From JBAYNW01 sp041678605 (GTDB lineage: Bacteria > Cyanobacteriota > Vampirovibrionia > Gastranaerophilales > Gastranaerophilaceae), in the NCBI GenBank assembly GCA_041678605.1, contig JBAYNW010000001.1, forward strand, positions 33,710 through 97,709: a stretch of 64,000 nucleotides of DNA, given 5' to 3'. The first letter of the stretch is position 1; every line of letters starts with the position of its first letter. The position numbers were made by a program, and so were the translations under genes. A model generated the notes under the pieces. It made no database searches and was not told where the DNA came from. It worked only from the letters and a program-made list of their open reading frames with translations. Below, in pieces: positions 9,068 to 16,019 of the stretch.

Positions 9068-9521
9068 AAGTGATTAAGTGACTAGGTGACTAAGTGATTA
9101 AGTGCAATTAAGTTTTTTTATCTAAATATTTTTTTAATCCTGATGTTAAAGCACTAATTTTACCTAATTCATTCAGCAATACATCTAAATTATCTAAATA
9201 TCCTAAATTTTTTGAAATAATCAATTGAGTTTCAAGTTCGGCAATTGACCCTAACGCAATATCTAGAAATCTTGAAGTTTCTCTAGCCGAGTATCTGGCA
9301 CAACCCTCTGCAATATTTGAAGGAATAGAGATAACGCATCTCCTAATTTGATTTGTTAAACTAAACATTTCATATTTAGGAAATTTATTTGTAATTAAAT
9401 AAATTTTTGTTACGAAATTAATTGATTCTTTCCAAGCTTCTAAATCTTTATGATGCATCCTTATTTATATCCTTCTTTTTGTTGCACTTAGTCACTTAAT
9501 CACCTAGTCACTTAGTTACTT
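9068..9521. mobile_element. Four-helix-bundle cassette flanked by 40-bp inverted repeats
   Basis: The left end 9068-9107 and right end 9482-9521 are inverted repeats matching at 36 of 40 positions. Each is built from degenerate 8-9 bp words (GTGATTAA, GTGACTAG) and each ends inwards with GTGCAA. They flank one small gene and split fliQ from fliR. The same terminal block, including the GTGCAACAAAAA end, occurs alone in at least seven intergenic islands in this window. No transposase is present. Mobility is inferred from the inverted repeats, the interrupted operon and the dispersed solo copies. Confidence 0.6.
9108..9458 (-). CDS. Four-helix-bundle protein (23S rRNA intervening-sequence / S23 family)
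   Basis: A 116-residue all-helical protein of the family first seen in 23S rRNA intervening sequences and related to the Avd accessory protein of diversity-generating retroelements. The signature is SIPSNIAEG (about residues 49-57) after an Arg-rich helix, with LEAWKESINFV near the N-terminus. Biochemical function is not settled for the family. The ATG has a strong AAGAAGGA-type ribosome-binding site, and that site lies directly inside the right terminal repeat block. No reverse transcriptase or rRNA is nearby, so neither a retroelement nor a true rRNA insertion applies here. It is an intruder within the flagellar operon. Confidence 0.88.
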   Translation of the reverse strand: MHHKDLEAWKESINFVTKIYLITNKFPKYEMFSLTNQIRRCVISIPSNIAEGCARYSARETSRFLDIALGSIAELETQLIISKNLGYLDNLDVLLNELGKISALTSGLKKYLDKKT

Positions 9522-9524
9522 TTA

Positions 9525-10016
9525 TTACCTTCCCATTATTTTTTTAGTTTCAACAAGATTAGGTTTTGGCATTTGTGTTTTTGGTGCGGGGGTATATTTC
9601 ATGCCTTCCTCGGTTTGTTTCGAGAAATCAAACCTTTGAGAACCTTTCATTAGGTCTTTAAGATTAGCTTTATCCTTGATTTTATCCTTCATTTCCCCCT
9701 GAAAAGGACGGGTATACTTATAATATTCAGTCGGCAGGGCATAACTGTCGCTCTTTGGAACAACATCAAACGCCATCAAAAATCCTTCGTTCATCAAATT
9801 CGTGAGCAGTCGTACGTATCCGTAACCGCCTATTATAATAACCAAAAATACGGCTAAAATTTTCGGAGCAGCCGCAATCGTTTGCTCCTGAACCTGAGTT
9901 ACCGCCTGCAAAACCCCGATTACAAGTCCTACCAGTGCTGCTACCAGTACACAGGGCATGGATATCAGCAGCATAACCACAAAACCTCTTGCCATATATT
10001 CTACTAATAGTTCCAT
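9525..10016 (-). CDS. fliQ: Flagellar export gate protein FliQ with a long C-terminal extension
   Basis: Inner-membrane component of the flagellar export gate. The first about 85 residues are a normal FliQ with two transmembrane helices and the family motif VGLVIGVLQAVTQVQEQT. FliQ is usually about 90 residues; this protein has 163, with an added hydrophilic Lys/Pro-rich tail (about 90-163). The tail has no recognised domain. A good AAGGA ribosome-binding site precedes the ATG. The stop lies 3 bp from the right terminal repeat of the four-helix-bundle cassette, so it is worth asking whether part of the tail is new coding sequence. The tail itself does not contain the repeat words. Confidence 0.88.
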   Translation of the reverse strand: MELLVEYMARGFVVMLLISMPCVLVAALVGLVIGVLQAVTQVQEQTIAAAPKILAVFLVIIIGGYGYVRLLTNLMNEGFLMAFDVVPKSDSYALPTEYYKYTRPFQGEMKDKIKDKANLKDLMKGSQRFDFSKQTEEGMKYTPAPKTQMPKPNLVETKKIMGR

Positions 10017-10057
10017 GTTTTATTTCCTTCTTTTTCTGTTTTTGTTTTGGATGAAAT

Positions 10058-10073
10058 CCTGAACAAGTTCAGG
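10058..10073. repeat. Short dispersed-type palindrome between fliQ and fliP
   Basis: CCTGAAC-AA-GTTCAGG forms a 7-bp stem with a 2-nt centre in the 97-bp fliP-fliQ gap. Its wording (TCCTGAAC...GTTCAGGA) resembles palindromic repeats scattered in many bacterial genomes. Only one copy was found here. Confidence 0.45.
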
Positions 10074-10113
10074 AGGACACATTTATAAGGCTCGTTTTTC
10101 GCCAAGAGCTGCG

Positions 10114-10755
10114 TCAATTGTAGCTGCTAACAAGTCCTTGTACTATCAACGCCCAACCATCGACCGCAATAAAGATTAGGAGTTTGAACGGCAGTGAAAT
10201 AATCGTCGGTGATAACATAAACATCCCCAACGCAAGCAGGATGTTTGCAACCACCAAATCCAGCACGATAAACGGAACGAAAATTATAAAACCGATTTCA
10301 AAAGAAGTTTTTAATTCGCTCGTGATAAATGCCGGTGCAACCTGCCAAATGGTTATTTCTTCCGGTGATTTTGGCGGATTTTTTTGCGAAAGCGACACGA
10401 AGAACTCCAAATCCTGCTGCCGCGTCTGTTTCATCATGAATTCTTTTAAAGGTTTTGAACCCTCTTCAATTGCAAGCACAATATTCCCCGTTTTGTTGTA
10501 CGGAACTTGCCCCATGTCATACATTTTTTGAAAGACAGGACCCATTGTGTAGAAAGTTAAAATCATCGACAAACCTATAATTACTATTGCCGGCGGAACC
10601 TGCTGCGTGCCGAGTGCGGTTTTTAGCATTGAAAACACTATGACAAATCTCAAAAAGCTTGTCATGCAGCTAAAAACGAATGGCAAAAGTGAAAATACAC
10701 TCATTACCACCAACATTTGTATGACCGGATTCATATCCTTTAAAACAGATTCCAT
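10114..10755 (-). CDS. fliP: Flagellar export gate protein FliP
   Basis: Pore-forming core subunit of the flagellar export gate. Family motifs are clear: TSFLRFVIVFSMLKTALGTQQVPP and FITSELKTSFEIGF, plus the C-terminal LPFKLLIF segment. At 213 residues it lacks the long cleavable signal peptide of E. coli FliP and starts near the first membrane helix. The ATG has GAGG at 7 nt. It lies 13 bp downstream of fliO and upstream of fliQ in the conserved order. The periplasmic loop between helices is of usual length. Confidence 0.95.
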   Translation of the reverse strand: MESVLKDMNPVIQMLVVMSVFSLLPFVFSCMTSFLRFVIVFSMLKTALGTQQVPPAIVIIGLSMILTFYTMGPVFQKMYDMGQVPYNKTGNIVLAIEEGSKPLKEFMMKQTRQQDLEFFVSLSQKNPPKSPEEITIWQVAPAFITSELKTSFEIGFIIFVPFIVLDLVVANILLALGMFMLSPTIISLPFKLLIFIAVDGWALIVQGLVSSYN

Positions 10756-10768
10756 ATTTATTCCTCTT

Positions 10769-11185
10769 TTATATTACACTTAGCTTCTTTGCCAACTCTC
10801 TCATCATCGGTCCCTTTTTTGAACGTTCTTTTTCAAAATCTATTATCGAGGCAAATTCCCCCAGACTTTCTATCCCGTCAAAACTACTCAGTTCTGAACT
10901 TTTATCTTCTCTAAGAGGCTTCGATTCTTTTTCGAAATCCTTGCCCAGCCTTGCAATTAAAGCAGTTCTGTCAATATCGGCGGCGATTAAAAATCTTTCA
11001 TTCTCCGCATTTATCACATAGAGTGTCTTTCTAGGAGACAGGCTCATTGACTCCTCTATATTTAACATCCCTGATTTTTTGGAAAAACATTTGTTAGAAA
11101 ATGTTTTGAACACAAAAAGTGCAAGAAAAATTACACCTATCATTGCAAGTGTGTATACTAAAAAACTAACTAAGTATCCTGTCAT
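10769..11185 (-). CDS. fliO: FliO-like flagellar export assembly protein
   Basis: FliO helps FliP assemble in the inner membrane. This 138-residue protein has one N-terminal transmembrane helix (about 5-28) followed by a small cytoplasmic beta domain with MSLSPRKTLYVINAENERFLIAAD, the family pattern of L(S/G)x(K/R)xxLxVVxVGxxxLLLG in diverged form. Position between the FliM/N-type gene and fliP supports the call. A strong GGGGAGG ribosome-binding site precedes the ATG. The C-terminal 60 residues are charged and without a known domain. Confidence 0.8.
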   Translation of the reverse strand: MTGYLVSFLVYTLAMIGVIFLALFVFKTFSNKCFSKKSGMLNIEESMSLSPRKTLYVINAENERFLIAADIDRTALIARLGKDFEKESKPLREDKSSELSSFDGIESLGEFASIIDFEKERSKKGPMMRELAKKLSVI

Positions 11186-11221
11186 TTTGCCTCCCCGTTA
11201 TTTTTACTGTTTACCGTTTCC

Positions 11222-11626
11222 TCAAATGTCCTGATCATCAAGCTCGAAATCGCTGTAATCGAACTCTTCATCCGCTTTGCTGTTGCTTTCGCTCTCTTGA
11301 GGTTCTTGCTGTTGTGCTTCGGTTTCTTCTCCGGAATTTTCGGTCTGCACCTGAGTTATTTGTTCCGCCTGATTTTTTTCAGAGGCAAAAACCTCATCCA
11401 CCCTCACTCCGTAGCGGTCGTTAACAATTACCAGTTCGCCTTTTGCGATGGTTTTGTTTTCCACTTTTAGAAAAATTTTGTTGTTATAAACCGAACTTAT
11501 ATCCACGACAAGACCCTGTTCAATATTTTTCAGTTCTCCGAGAGTTATTTTTACTTTTTCAAACTCTGCACCCATCTCGACCTGAATATTGTCCCATAAG
11601 TCTTTAGATAAAGCATTTTCTTCCAT
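11222..11626 (-). CDS. Predicted internal-start FliN-like product nested in the switch gene
   Basis: An in-frame ATG at 11626 (codon 257 of the longer gene) is preceded by a perfect GGAGG at 11634-11638 with 7-nt spacing, the best ribosome-binding site in the operon. Translation from it would give 134 residues consisting of the second SpoA domain plus the acidic tail, almost the size of E. coli FliN. Injectisome SctQ genes are known to make such a short C-terminal product by internal initiation and both forms build the C-ring. Here the same design is inferred for a flagellar gene. Expression is not proven by sequence alone. Confidence 0.6.
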   Translation of the reverse strand: MEENALSKDLWDNIQVEMGAEFEKVKITLGELKNIEQGLVVDISSVYNNKIFLKVENKTIAKGELVIVNDRYGVRVDEVFASEKNQAEQITQVQTENSGEETEAQQQEPQESESNSKADEEFDYSDFELDDQDI

Positions 11627-12394
11627 GTTATGTCCTCCGTTGTTGTTGGCTGATGTTATTAGACCCGGATTGGGGCTGACCTTAAAATCTTGTTCGTAAT
11701 CTTCATAAATGAGCTTCATTGAGTGAATGTCACTGTTTTCGAAAACAACTATGTCCTCTTTTTCCAAATTTTTTAATTCTTTTAGCAAGAATTTTGTAGT
11801 CCCGACTTTTATGTTCACCGGCAATTTGCTTGTTTTGAAATCCGAAACATCAAATTTTTCACTCTCCACTTTGACGGCCTCGGGGGATAGTAAAACCTGC
11901 GGCAGAGAAACTATTAATTTTGCTCCGTTATCCGATTCTTTTTCTTTGATAAAGAAGGTTAAATGAATTGTGTCCATGTTCTTTCTTTTTGGGGACTTAG
12001 GGACAGACGAAGTCAAAAACTTTGAGATACTGTTATACAAATAATCGTTGAATGAGCTTATTATCTTTGCTTCCAGCTCAGTTACATTCGTCAAATTAAA
12101 TTTTTCATTTTTGCCCAAAATTTTGTCCAGAATAATTTTGACTGCATTTTCCGAACACCTTAAGAAAACTTCATGCTGCTTATCTACACGGATTTTGGTT
12201 ACAAAATAATCGTCGCCTTGAAACAAAACATTCATATTTTTGCTCACGGATATTAACTTGAAAGAAGAAAGCCCCGAGAAAAAATCGTCGCCTGCCGTTT
12301 GTATTGACGGCAAAAAAGTTTGGTAAAACCAGTTGTACTGGTCGTACAGCTCATCTTTTAAAATTATTTTTGCTTCAGTTTTAACTTCACTCAA
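11222..12394 (-). CDS. FliM/FliN-type flagellar switch protein with two SpoA domains
   Basis: A 390-residue C-ring (rotor/switch) component. Residues 1-160 are a degenerate FliM-like or CheC-like region. A first SpoA domain spans about 190-245 (LPVNIKVGTTKFLLKELK). A second, FliN-like SpoA domain spans about 268-335 (NIQVEMGAEFEKVKITLGEL ending at RYGVRVDEVF). The tail is Gln/Glu/Asp-rich. This two-SpoA layout resembles SctQ/HrcQ of injectisomes and FliY of some bacteria rather than separate FliM and FliN. The start is TTG with GGGG 7 nt upstream. It heads the fliO-P-Q-R operon. An internal in-frame start with its own Shine-Dalgarno is described separately. Confidence 0.8.
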   Translation of the reverse strand: MSEVKTEAKIILKDELYDQYNWFYQTFLPSIQTAGDDFFSGLSSFKLISVSKNMNVLFQGDDYFVTKIRVDKQHEVFLRCSENAVKIILDKILGKNEKFNLTNVTELEAKIISSFNDYLYNSISKFLTSSVPKSPKRKNMDTIHLTFFIKEKESDNGAKLIVSLPQVLLSPEAVKVESEKFDVSDFKTSKLPVNIKVGTTKFLLKELKNLEKEDIVVFENSDIHSMKLIYEDYEQDFKVSPNPGLITSANNNGGHNMEENALSKDLWDNIQVEMGAEFEKVKITLGELKNIEQGLVVDISSVYNNKIFLKVENKTIAKGELVIVNDRYGVRVDEVFASEKNQAEQITQVQTENSGEETEAQQQEPQESESNSKADEEFDYSDFELDDQDI

Positions 12395-12495
12395 ATTCTA
12401 TCCCCGTCCCAAATTAAAGCTCAATCCCCAATGATAGAATAAGGCTTACAAGCAGATATCACATCAACTATTTGCTGTATTTATGGTTGTTTAAA

Positions 12496-12612
12496 TTGAC
12501 GAAGGAAGAGGAAACGGTGAGACGTGAGAGGGAAGACGTGAGAAGAGAAACGAGAAGCTTTGAGGTTCAGAAGGTTAGAGGTTTAGTAATATAAACCAAA
12601 CTTCCCGTTTCC
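12496..12612. repeat. Mosaic repeat island between prepilin and flagellar genes
   Basis: Purine-rich words GTGAGACG, GTGAGAGG, AAACGAGAA and then GAGGTTCAGAAGG / TTAGAGGTTTAG, ending with CCCGTTTCCCCC just before the prepilin stop. It is the TCTCACG/CCCGTTTC block in inverted orientation. No gene is seen. Confidence 0.75.
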
Positions 12613-12616
12613 CCCG

Positions 12617-13378
12617 TCAATAACTCATCTGCCAGCCTTCGTCGATGATTCTGCCGATACAATAGGAACCGGATTTATTTGTTCCGCCGTTATATCCGTC
12701 GTTACAAAGCTTGTTGGATTTCCAGTAGGTAAGTTTAGCCCCGCCAACGGGATATAATGCAGGGCCATTATCATTGACAATCCTAAAGTAAAATATATCG
12801 CGACCAAAAGCATTTGGTTTTTTGAGCCCGTTTACATCAATATAAACACTTGCCATACATACTTTTGTCAGAGAATCAGCTGAACCGCTGCAACCTAAAT
12901 ATGGGGTTTTGCCAAGAAAAACCGACATACCATCCGCTGTTATAAACCTGTAATAAGATGTCCAATCATATCCACTTGAAGTGTTAGTGCCATCAAAATT
13001 TAGTGCTATTGTATTTGAAAAACAGCCTGAGGTTGTCGTATCACAATTCTTTGCCACATTAAAATAAGCAGCTATCTTATCGCCCATAGTTTTTGCATCG
13101 GCCGAATCAAAGAAGCAGCTTAAATCACCTATGCATCCTGAATCTGCGGCCATCTGGATTAATGCCTGATTCCACAAGGAGTAAGCTTTTCTCACGCCTG
13201 CGACGTATCCTACTTTTTGGGATTCGGCAATCAGTCCCGGAATCATAAGCCCTGCGACCACGCCGATAATGCCGATTGTGACTAAAACTTCGGCGAGAGT
13301 GAAGGCGAGTGAGCGAAAGAAAACTCCCTGCTGTTGGGCTTGCCAGCCCAACCTACTTTGTTTTTTATCGGATTTCAT
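12617..13378 (-). CDS. Type IV prepilin-like / pseudopilin protein
   Basis: A secreted pilin-like protein processed by prepilin peptidase. The cleavage site is visible at LA-FTLAEVLVTIGIIG (about residues 25-40), with the conserved Glu at +5 and a hydrophobic helix. The C-terminal part has several Cys residues (GCIGDLSCFF, CDTTTSGCF, LCNDG, YCIG) suggesting disulfides, and YIDVNGLKKPNAFGRDIF is shared with the second prepilin at 37738-38430 (ISVDVNGFKGPNTVGKDIF). The leader is unusually long, 24 residues, and part of it is encoded by a palindromic repeat. The ATG has AAGGA at about 8 nt. It is divergent from a small XRE regulator. It could be a minor pilin or a type II secretion pseudopilin. 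Confidence 0.85.
   Translation of the reverse strand: MKSDKKQSRLGWQAQQQGVFFRSLAFTLAEVLVTIGIIGVVAGLMIPGLIAESQKVGYVAGVRKAYSLWNQALIQMAADSGCIGDLSCFFDSADAKTMGDKIAAYFNVAKNCDTTTSGCFSNTIALNFDGTNTSSGYDWTSYYRFITADGMSVFLGKTPYLGCSGSADSLTKVCMASVYIDVNGLKKPNAFGRDIFYFRIVNDNGPALYPVGGAKLTYWKSNKLCNDGYNGGTNKSGSYCIGRIIDEGWQMSY
13334..13351. repeat. Palindrome inside the prepilin leader
   Basis: TTGGGCT-TGCC-AGCCCAA forms a 7-bp stem with a 4-nt loop inside the coding region for the leader residues LGWQAQQQ. A related palindrome GTGGGTT-CCCT-AACCCAC lies at 38470-38487 upstream of the prenyl synthase. Confidence 0.6.
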
Positions 13379-13407
13379 AAATCTTTTCCTTCCAAAGCTT
13401 CATTTTG

Positions 13408-13442
13408 CTAGTACCACTAGTTGTAACCCATGCTAGTATAGC
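13408..13442. promoter_or_regulatory. Operator-like repeats between prepilin and XRE genes
   Basis: CTAGT-ACC-ACTAG (13408-13420) and GCTA-GTA-TAGC (13432-13442) are two small palindromes sharing the word GCTAGTA, 24 bp apart, in the 77-bp divergent gap. They are plausible binding sites for the adjacent XRE regulator. Confidence 0.4.
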
Positions 13443-13455
13443 TAACAATTAGGAA

Positions 13456-13671
13456 ATGGACAAGGAATATTTACAAAAATTTGCAAACAATCTGAAAAAA
13501 ATTAGGAACAAAAAAGGCCTAAAACAAGACGACTTAGCTGTTTCGGATGAAATTTCGCGTTCCATGATAAGTCTGGTTGAGACGGTAAAAACAGACCTCA
13601 CCGTTACCAAGGTAAAAATAATTGCCGATGCCCTTGGTGTAAACCCCAAGGAGTTATTTGATTTTGATTAG
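13456..13671 (+). CDS. Small XRE-family (Cro/CI-type) DNA-binding regulator
   Basis: A 71-residue single-domain helix-turn-helix protein: LKKIRNKKGLKQDDLA, then SRSMISLVETVKTDLTVTKVKIIADALGV. Such proteins bind short palindromes as dimers. It is divergent from the prepilin at 12617-13378, with palindromes between them, and ends 7 bp from the convergent HicB gene. A second XRE/prepilin divergent pair occurs at 37.4-38.4 kb. The Shine-Dalgarno AGGA is very close to the ATG. Confidence 0.85.
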   Translation: MDKEYLQKFANNLKKIRNKKGLKQDDLAVSDEISRSMISLVETVKTDLTVTKVKIIADALGVNPKELFDFD

Positions 13672-13678
13672 CCGCAGT

Positions 13679-14038
13679 TTAGCCATAACGTTTGATTAAT
13701 GCTTCATTGATGAGGTGGGAAACTGAAACACCCTCGTCTTCAGACTTTTTTAAAAGTTTTAAATGCATAGACTTGGAAGTCCTGACGTTAATTTTTCCGT
13801 TCGCCTTGCTTTCATCAATTAAAACAGGCTCAACGCCATCTTCCAAAAGAGTTTCTACGTATAATTCAAGAGCTTCCTTAATGTTTTTTTCAGCTTCTTC
13901 AATCGTATCTCCGCCGGAATAGCAGGAAATACCCTCAACTCTGGCGGCATAGCCTTCGGATGGGACATACTCAAATTCAAACTTCCAAGGTAAGCTTAAA
14001 TAATATTCTTTTGTTTTTAATTCTTTTTTGTCATTCAT
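13679..14038 (-). CDS. HicB-family antitoxin-like protein, no HicA partner
   Basis: A 119-residue protein with an N-terminal HicB-like fold (KFEFEYVPSEGYAARVEGISCYSGGDTIEEAEKNI motifs, about 18-60) and a C-terminal ribbon-helix-helix-like segment (INVRTSKSMHLKLLKKSEDEGVSVSHLINEAL). Known HicB proteins neutralise the RNase HicA and repress their operon. No HicA-like gene of about 60 residues was seen on either side, so this is an orphan. GGGAG lies 7 nt before the ATG. It may act as a stand-alone regulator or on a distant toxin. Confidence 0.85.
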   Translation of the reverse strand: MNDKKELKTKEYYLSLPWKFEFEYVPSEGYAARVEGISCYSGGDTIEEAEKNIKEALELYVETLLEDGVEPVLIDESKANGKINVRTSKSMHLKLLKKSEDEGVSVSHLINEALIKRYG

Positions 14039-14066
14039 AATATTTCTCCCATGCGTTTAATGCATC

Positions 14067-14813
14067 TTACTCCAATTTTTGTAAAATATCGTCTGAAATG
14101 TCAAAATTTGAATAGACGTTTTGAACGTCGTCGTGTTCTTCAATCTTTTCCAAAAGTTTTAAAATCTGCCCTGCTGTTTTTTCGTTCGTAACTTCAATAT
14201 TATTCTGGGGCAATCTCGTTAATTCGGCGTTTGAACTTTTGAATCCCTCTTTCTCAAGCCCCTCAACCACTTTTTGGAAATTTTCAACAGAAGTCACAAC
14301 CTTATATTCTTCATCCTCTTCCTGAATATCGTCCGCACCCAACTCGACCGCGGCCTCAAAAAGTTTTTCGAAATCAACCGATTTTTCAAAAGAAACCGCT
14401 CCAACTGGTTTAAACATCCAGCCCACACAGCCGTTTTCGCCCAAATTTCCGTTGAATTTGGTGAAATAACTCCTGATATCGCCAGCCGTTCTGTTTCTGT
14501 TATCTGTCAACGCCTCAATAAAGATAGCCACGCCGCCCGCTCCGTAACCTTCATAAGTCAGCTCCTCAAAGTTTTCACTGCCCGAAAGCCCCGCACCTTT
14601 TTCGATTGCACGTTTAATATTATCGGCAGGAAGCCCCGCCGCTTTCGCCTTTTCTATCGCAGTTCTTAACCTGAAATTCGAACCGGCATCAGCTCCGCCC
14701 ATCTTGGCAGAAACCATTAATTCTCTCGAATACTTCTGAAACACAACCGCTCTGGCCGAATCCACCTTCGCCTTTTTATGTTTAATCGTTGACCACTTTG
14801 AATGTCCTGACAA
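14067..14813 (-). CDS. yebC: YebC/PmpR/TACO1-family protein
   Basis: Conserved in almost all bacteria; reported as a transcription regulator or as a translation factor that relieves ribosome stalling. The family N-terminus MSGHSKWSTIKHKK is intact, followed by ARAVVFQKYSRELMVSAK and NIKRAIEKGAG. Length (248) is normal. The start is TTG with a perfect AGGAGG 7 nt upstream. It lies downstream of two ABC-2 permease genes but has a gap of 54 bp. Confidence 0.95.
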   Translation of the reverse strand: MSGHSKWSTIKHKKAKVDSARAVVFQKYSRELMVSAKMGGADAGSNFRLRTAIEKAKAAGLPADNIKRAIEKGAGLSGSENFEELTYEGYGAGGVAIFIEALTDNRNRTAGDIRSYFTKFNGNLGENGCVGWMFKPVGAVSFEKSVDFEKLFEAAVELGADDIQEEDEEYKVVTSVENFQKVVEGLEKEGFKSSNAELTRLPQNNIEVTNEKTAGQILKLLEKIEEHDDVQNVYSNFDISDDILQKLE

Positions 14814-14867
14814 TTCTTCGCCTCCTGTTAACTTGTTCGCTTACTCCCCATTTTAAACTAAACACAG

Positions 14868-16019
14868 CTATTTGCAAAACTTTTTTGTAACTTTGCATGC
14901 GAGGGCAAAGTACAAAACGCAAAGTCCGACTAAGACCCAAAAATCGCCCTGAACTTGGTGAAAGACGGCACCCATCTGGTTTACCCTTGTCAGTCCATCC
15001 ATTGTAGCCGTTGCAGGAATGAATTTTGAGCCGGCAATCAGCCACAATGGCATAGACTCTTTTGGCCAGACAAAACCGGGTAAAAATATCATCGGCAAAG
15101 ATGTTACAACAAGAATTAAGAGCGAATTTTCTCTTTCCGTGTAAAAATATACCAACGCTTGTGCCAAAAACGCAACAGACAGGAAAAACGGGATTAAAAG
15201 TAAGTACAATAACCCGATATTATAGGTCATTTCGTACACAAACAGGCTCGGGTAGATTAAGAAACAAAATATCGAGTAAAACAAATAAAGCGAAATATAT
15301 GCCATGCTTTTGCCCAAAACTATTTCCACAGGGTTGTTTGAATATTCACAAAATGCTTTTGAGACGCCATTATTAAGCCTTTCTCTCACAGTTCCGCCCA
15401 AAAGGCCGGCTCCGACAAGCATTGTTTGCTGCAAAATCAAAATCAGAACCAGCGGGTAAATGTAGTTTTCATAACTTCCCGCAGGGTTATAAAGCGGAAT
15501 CTGGATAAATTCAAACGGAAGTTTTACGCTCATAGCCTGCTGTTTGCTGAATCCCTTTTTCATAAACTTGCCTATCTCAAGCTTTGCCCCCAATGATGAT
15601 GCCGTTGTTAAAATTCCTGTTGAAACCTGTTTATACACAATTAAATAAGCACTGTCCTCAAATGAGGCAATGTAAGAGTTTCCGCCTCTGAAAATATCTT
15701 TTTCGAAATCTTCCGGAATGACAATATAGGCTCTGATTTTGTTGGCATAGAATTCTGTTTTGGCTTCGTTCACGTCTATCGGACGGCTTGCAATCTTTAT
15801 AAATTCGTTGCTGTCTAAATCCCTTATCAATTCCCTTGAAAGTGAACTGTTGTCAAAATCAACCACCCCGATAGGAACATCCCTCAATATCTGGTTAGCA
15901 AACGGAATTGTGTAAAACAGCGAATACATAAACACCCCGATTACCATAATCAAAAGCGAACCCGGATCTTTCAGCATCGTAATAAATTCATTTTTCCAAA
16001 TTTTAAGTATATTTTTCAT
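14868..16019 (-). CDS. ABC-2 type transporter permease (second of a pair)
   Basis: Membrane subunit of an ABC exporter of the YbhS/YhhJ type. It has one N-terminal helix, a large extracytoplasmic loop (about 40-180, with VVDFDNSSLSRELIRDLDS), then five hydrophobic segments. A longer reading begins at 16106, but the ATG at 16019 overlaps the upstream stop as ATGA and gives an N-terminus like its sister, so I start there (383 residues). No nucleotide-binding subunit or HlyD-like adaptor is present in the window, so its ATPase is encoded elsewhere. Confidence 0.85.
   Translation of the reverse strand: MKNILKIWKNEFITMLKDPGSLLIMVIGVFMYSLFYTIPFANQILRDVPIGVVDFDNSSLSRELIRDLDSNEFIKIASRPIDVNEAKTEFYANKIRAYIVIPEDFEKDIFRGGNSYIASFEDSAYLIVYKQVSTGILTTASSLGAKLEIGKFMKKGFSKQQAMSVKLPFEFIQIPLYNPAGSYENYIYPLVLILILQQTMLVGAGLLGGTVRERLNNGVSKAFCEYSNNPVEIVLGKSMAYISLYLFYSIFCFLIYPSLFVYEMTYNIGLLYLLLIPFFLSVAFLAQALVYFYTERENSLLILVVTSLPMIFLPGFVWPKESMPLWLIAGSKFIPATATMDGLTRVNQMGAVFHQVQGDFWVLVGLCVLYFALACKVTKKFCK

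Noticed and set aside
9108..9458. Diversity-generating retroelement (Avd-like protein)
   Set aside because: No reverse transcriptase, template repeat or variable repeat was seen in the window.
13679..14038. Classical HicAB toxin-antitoxin operon
   Set aside because: No HicA-like gene is adjacent; the neighbour is an XRE regulator on the other strand.
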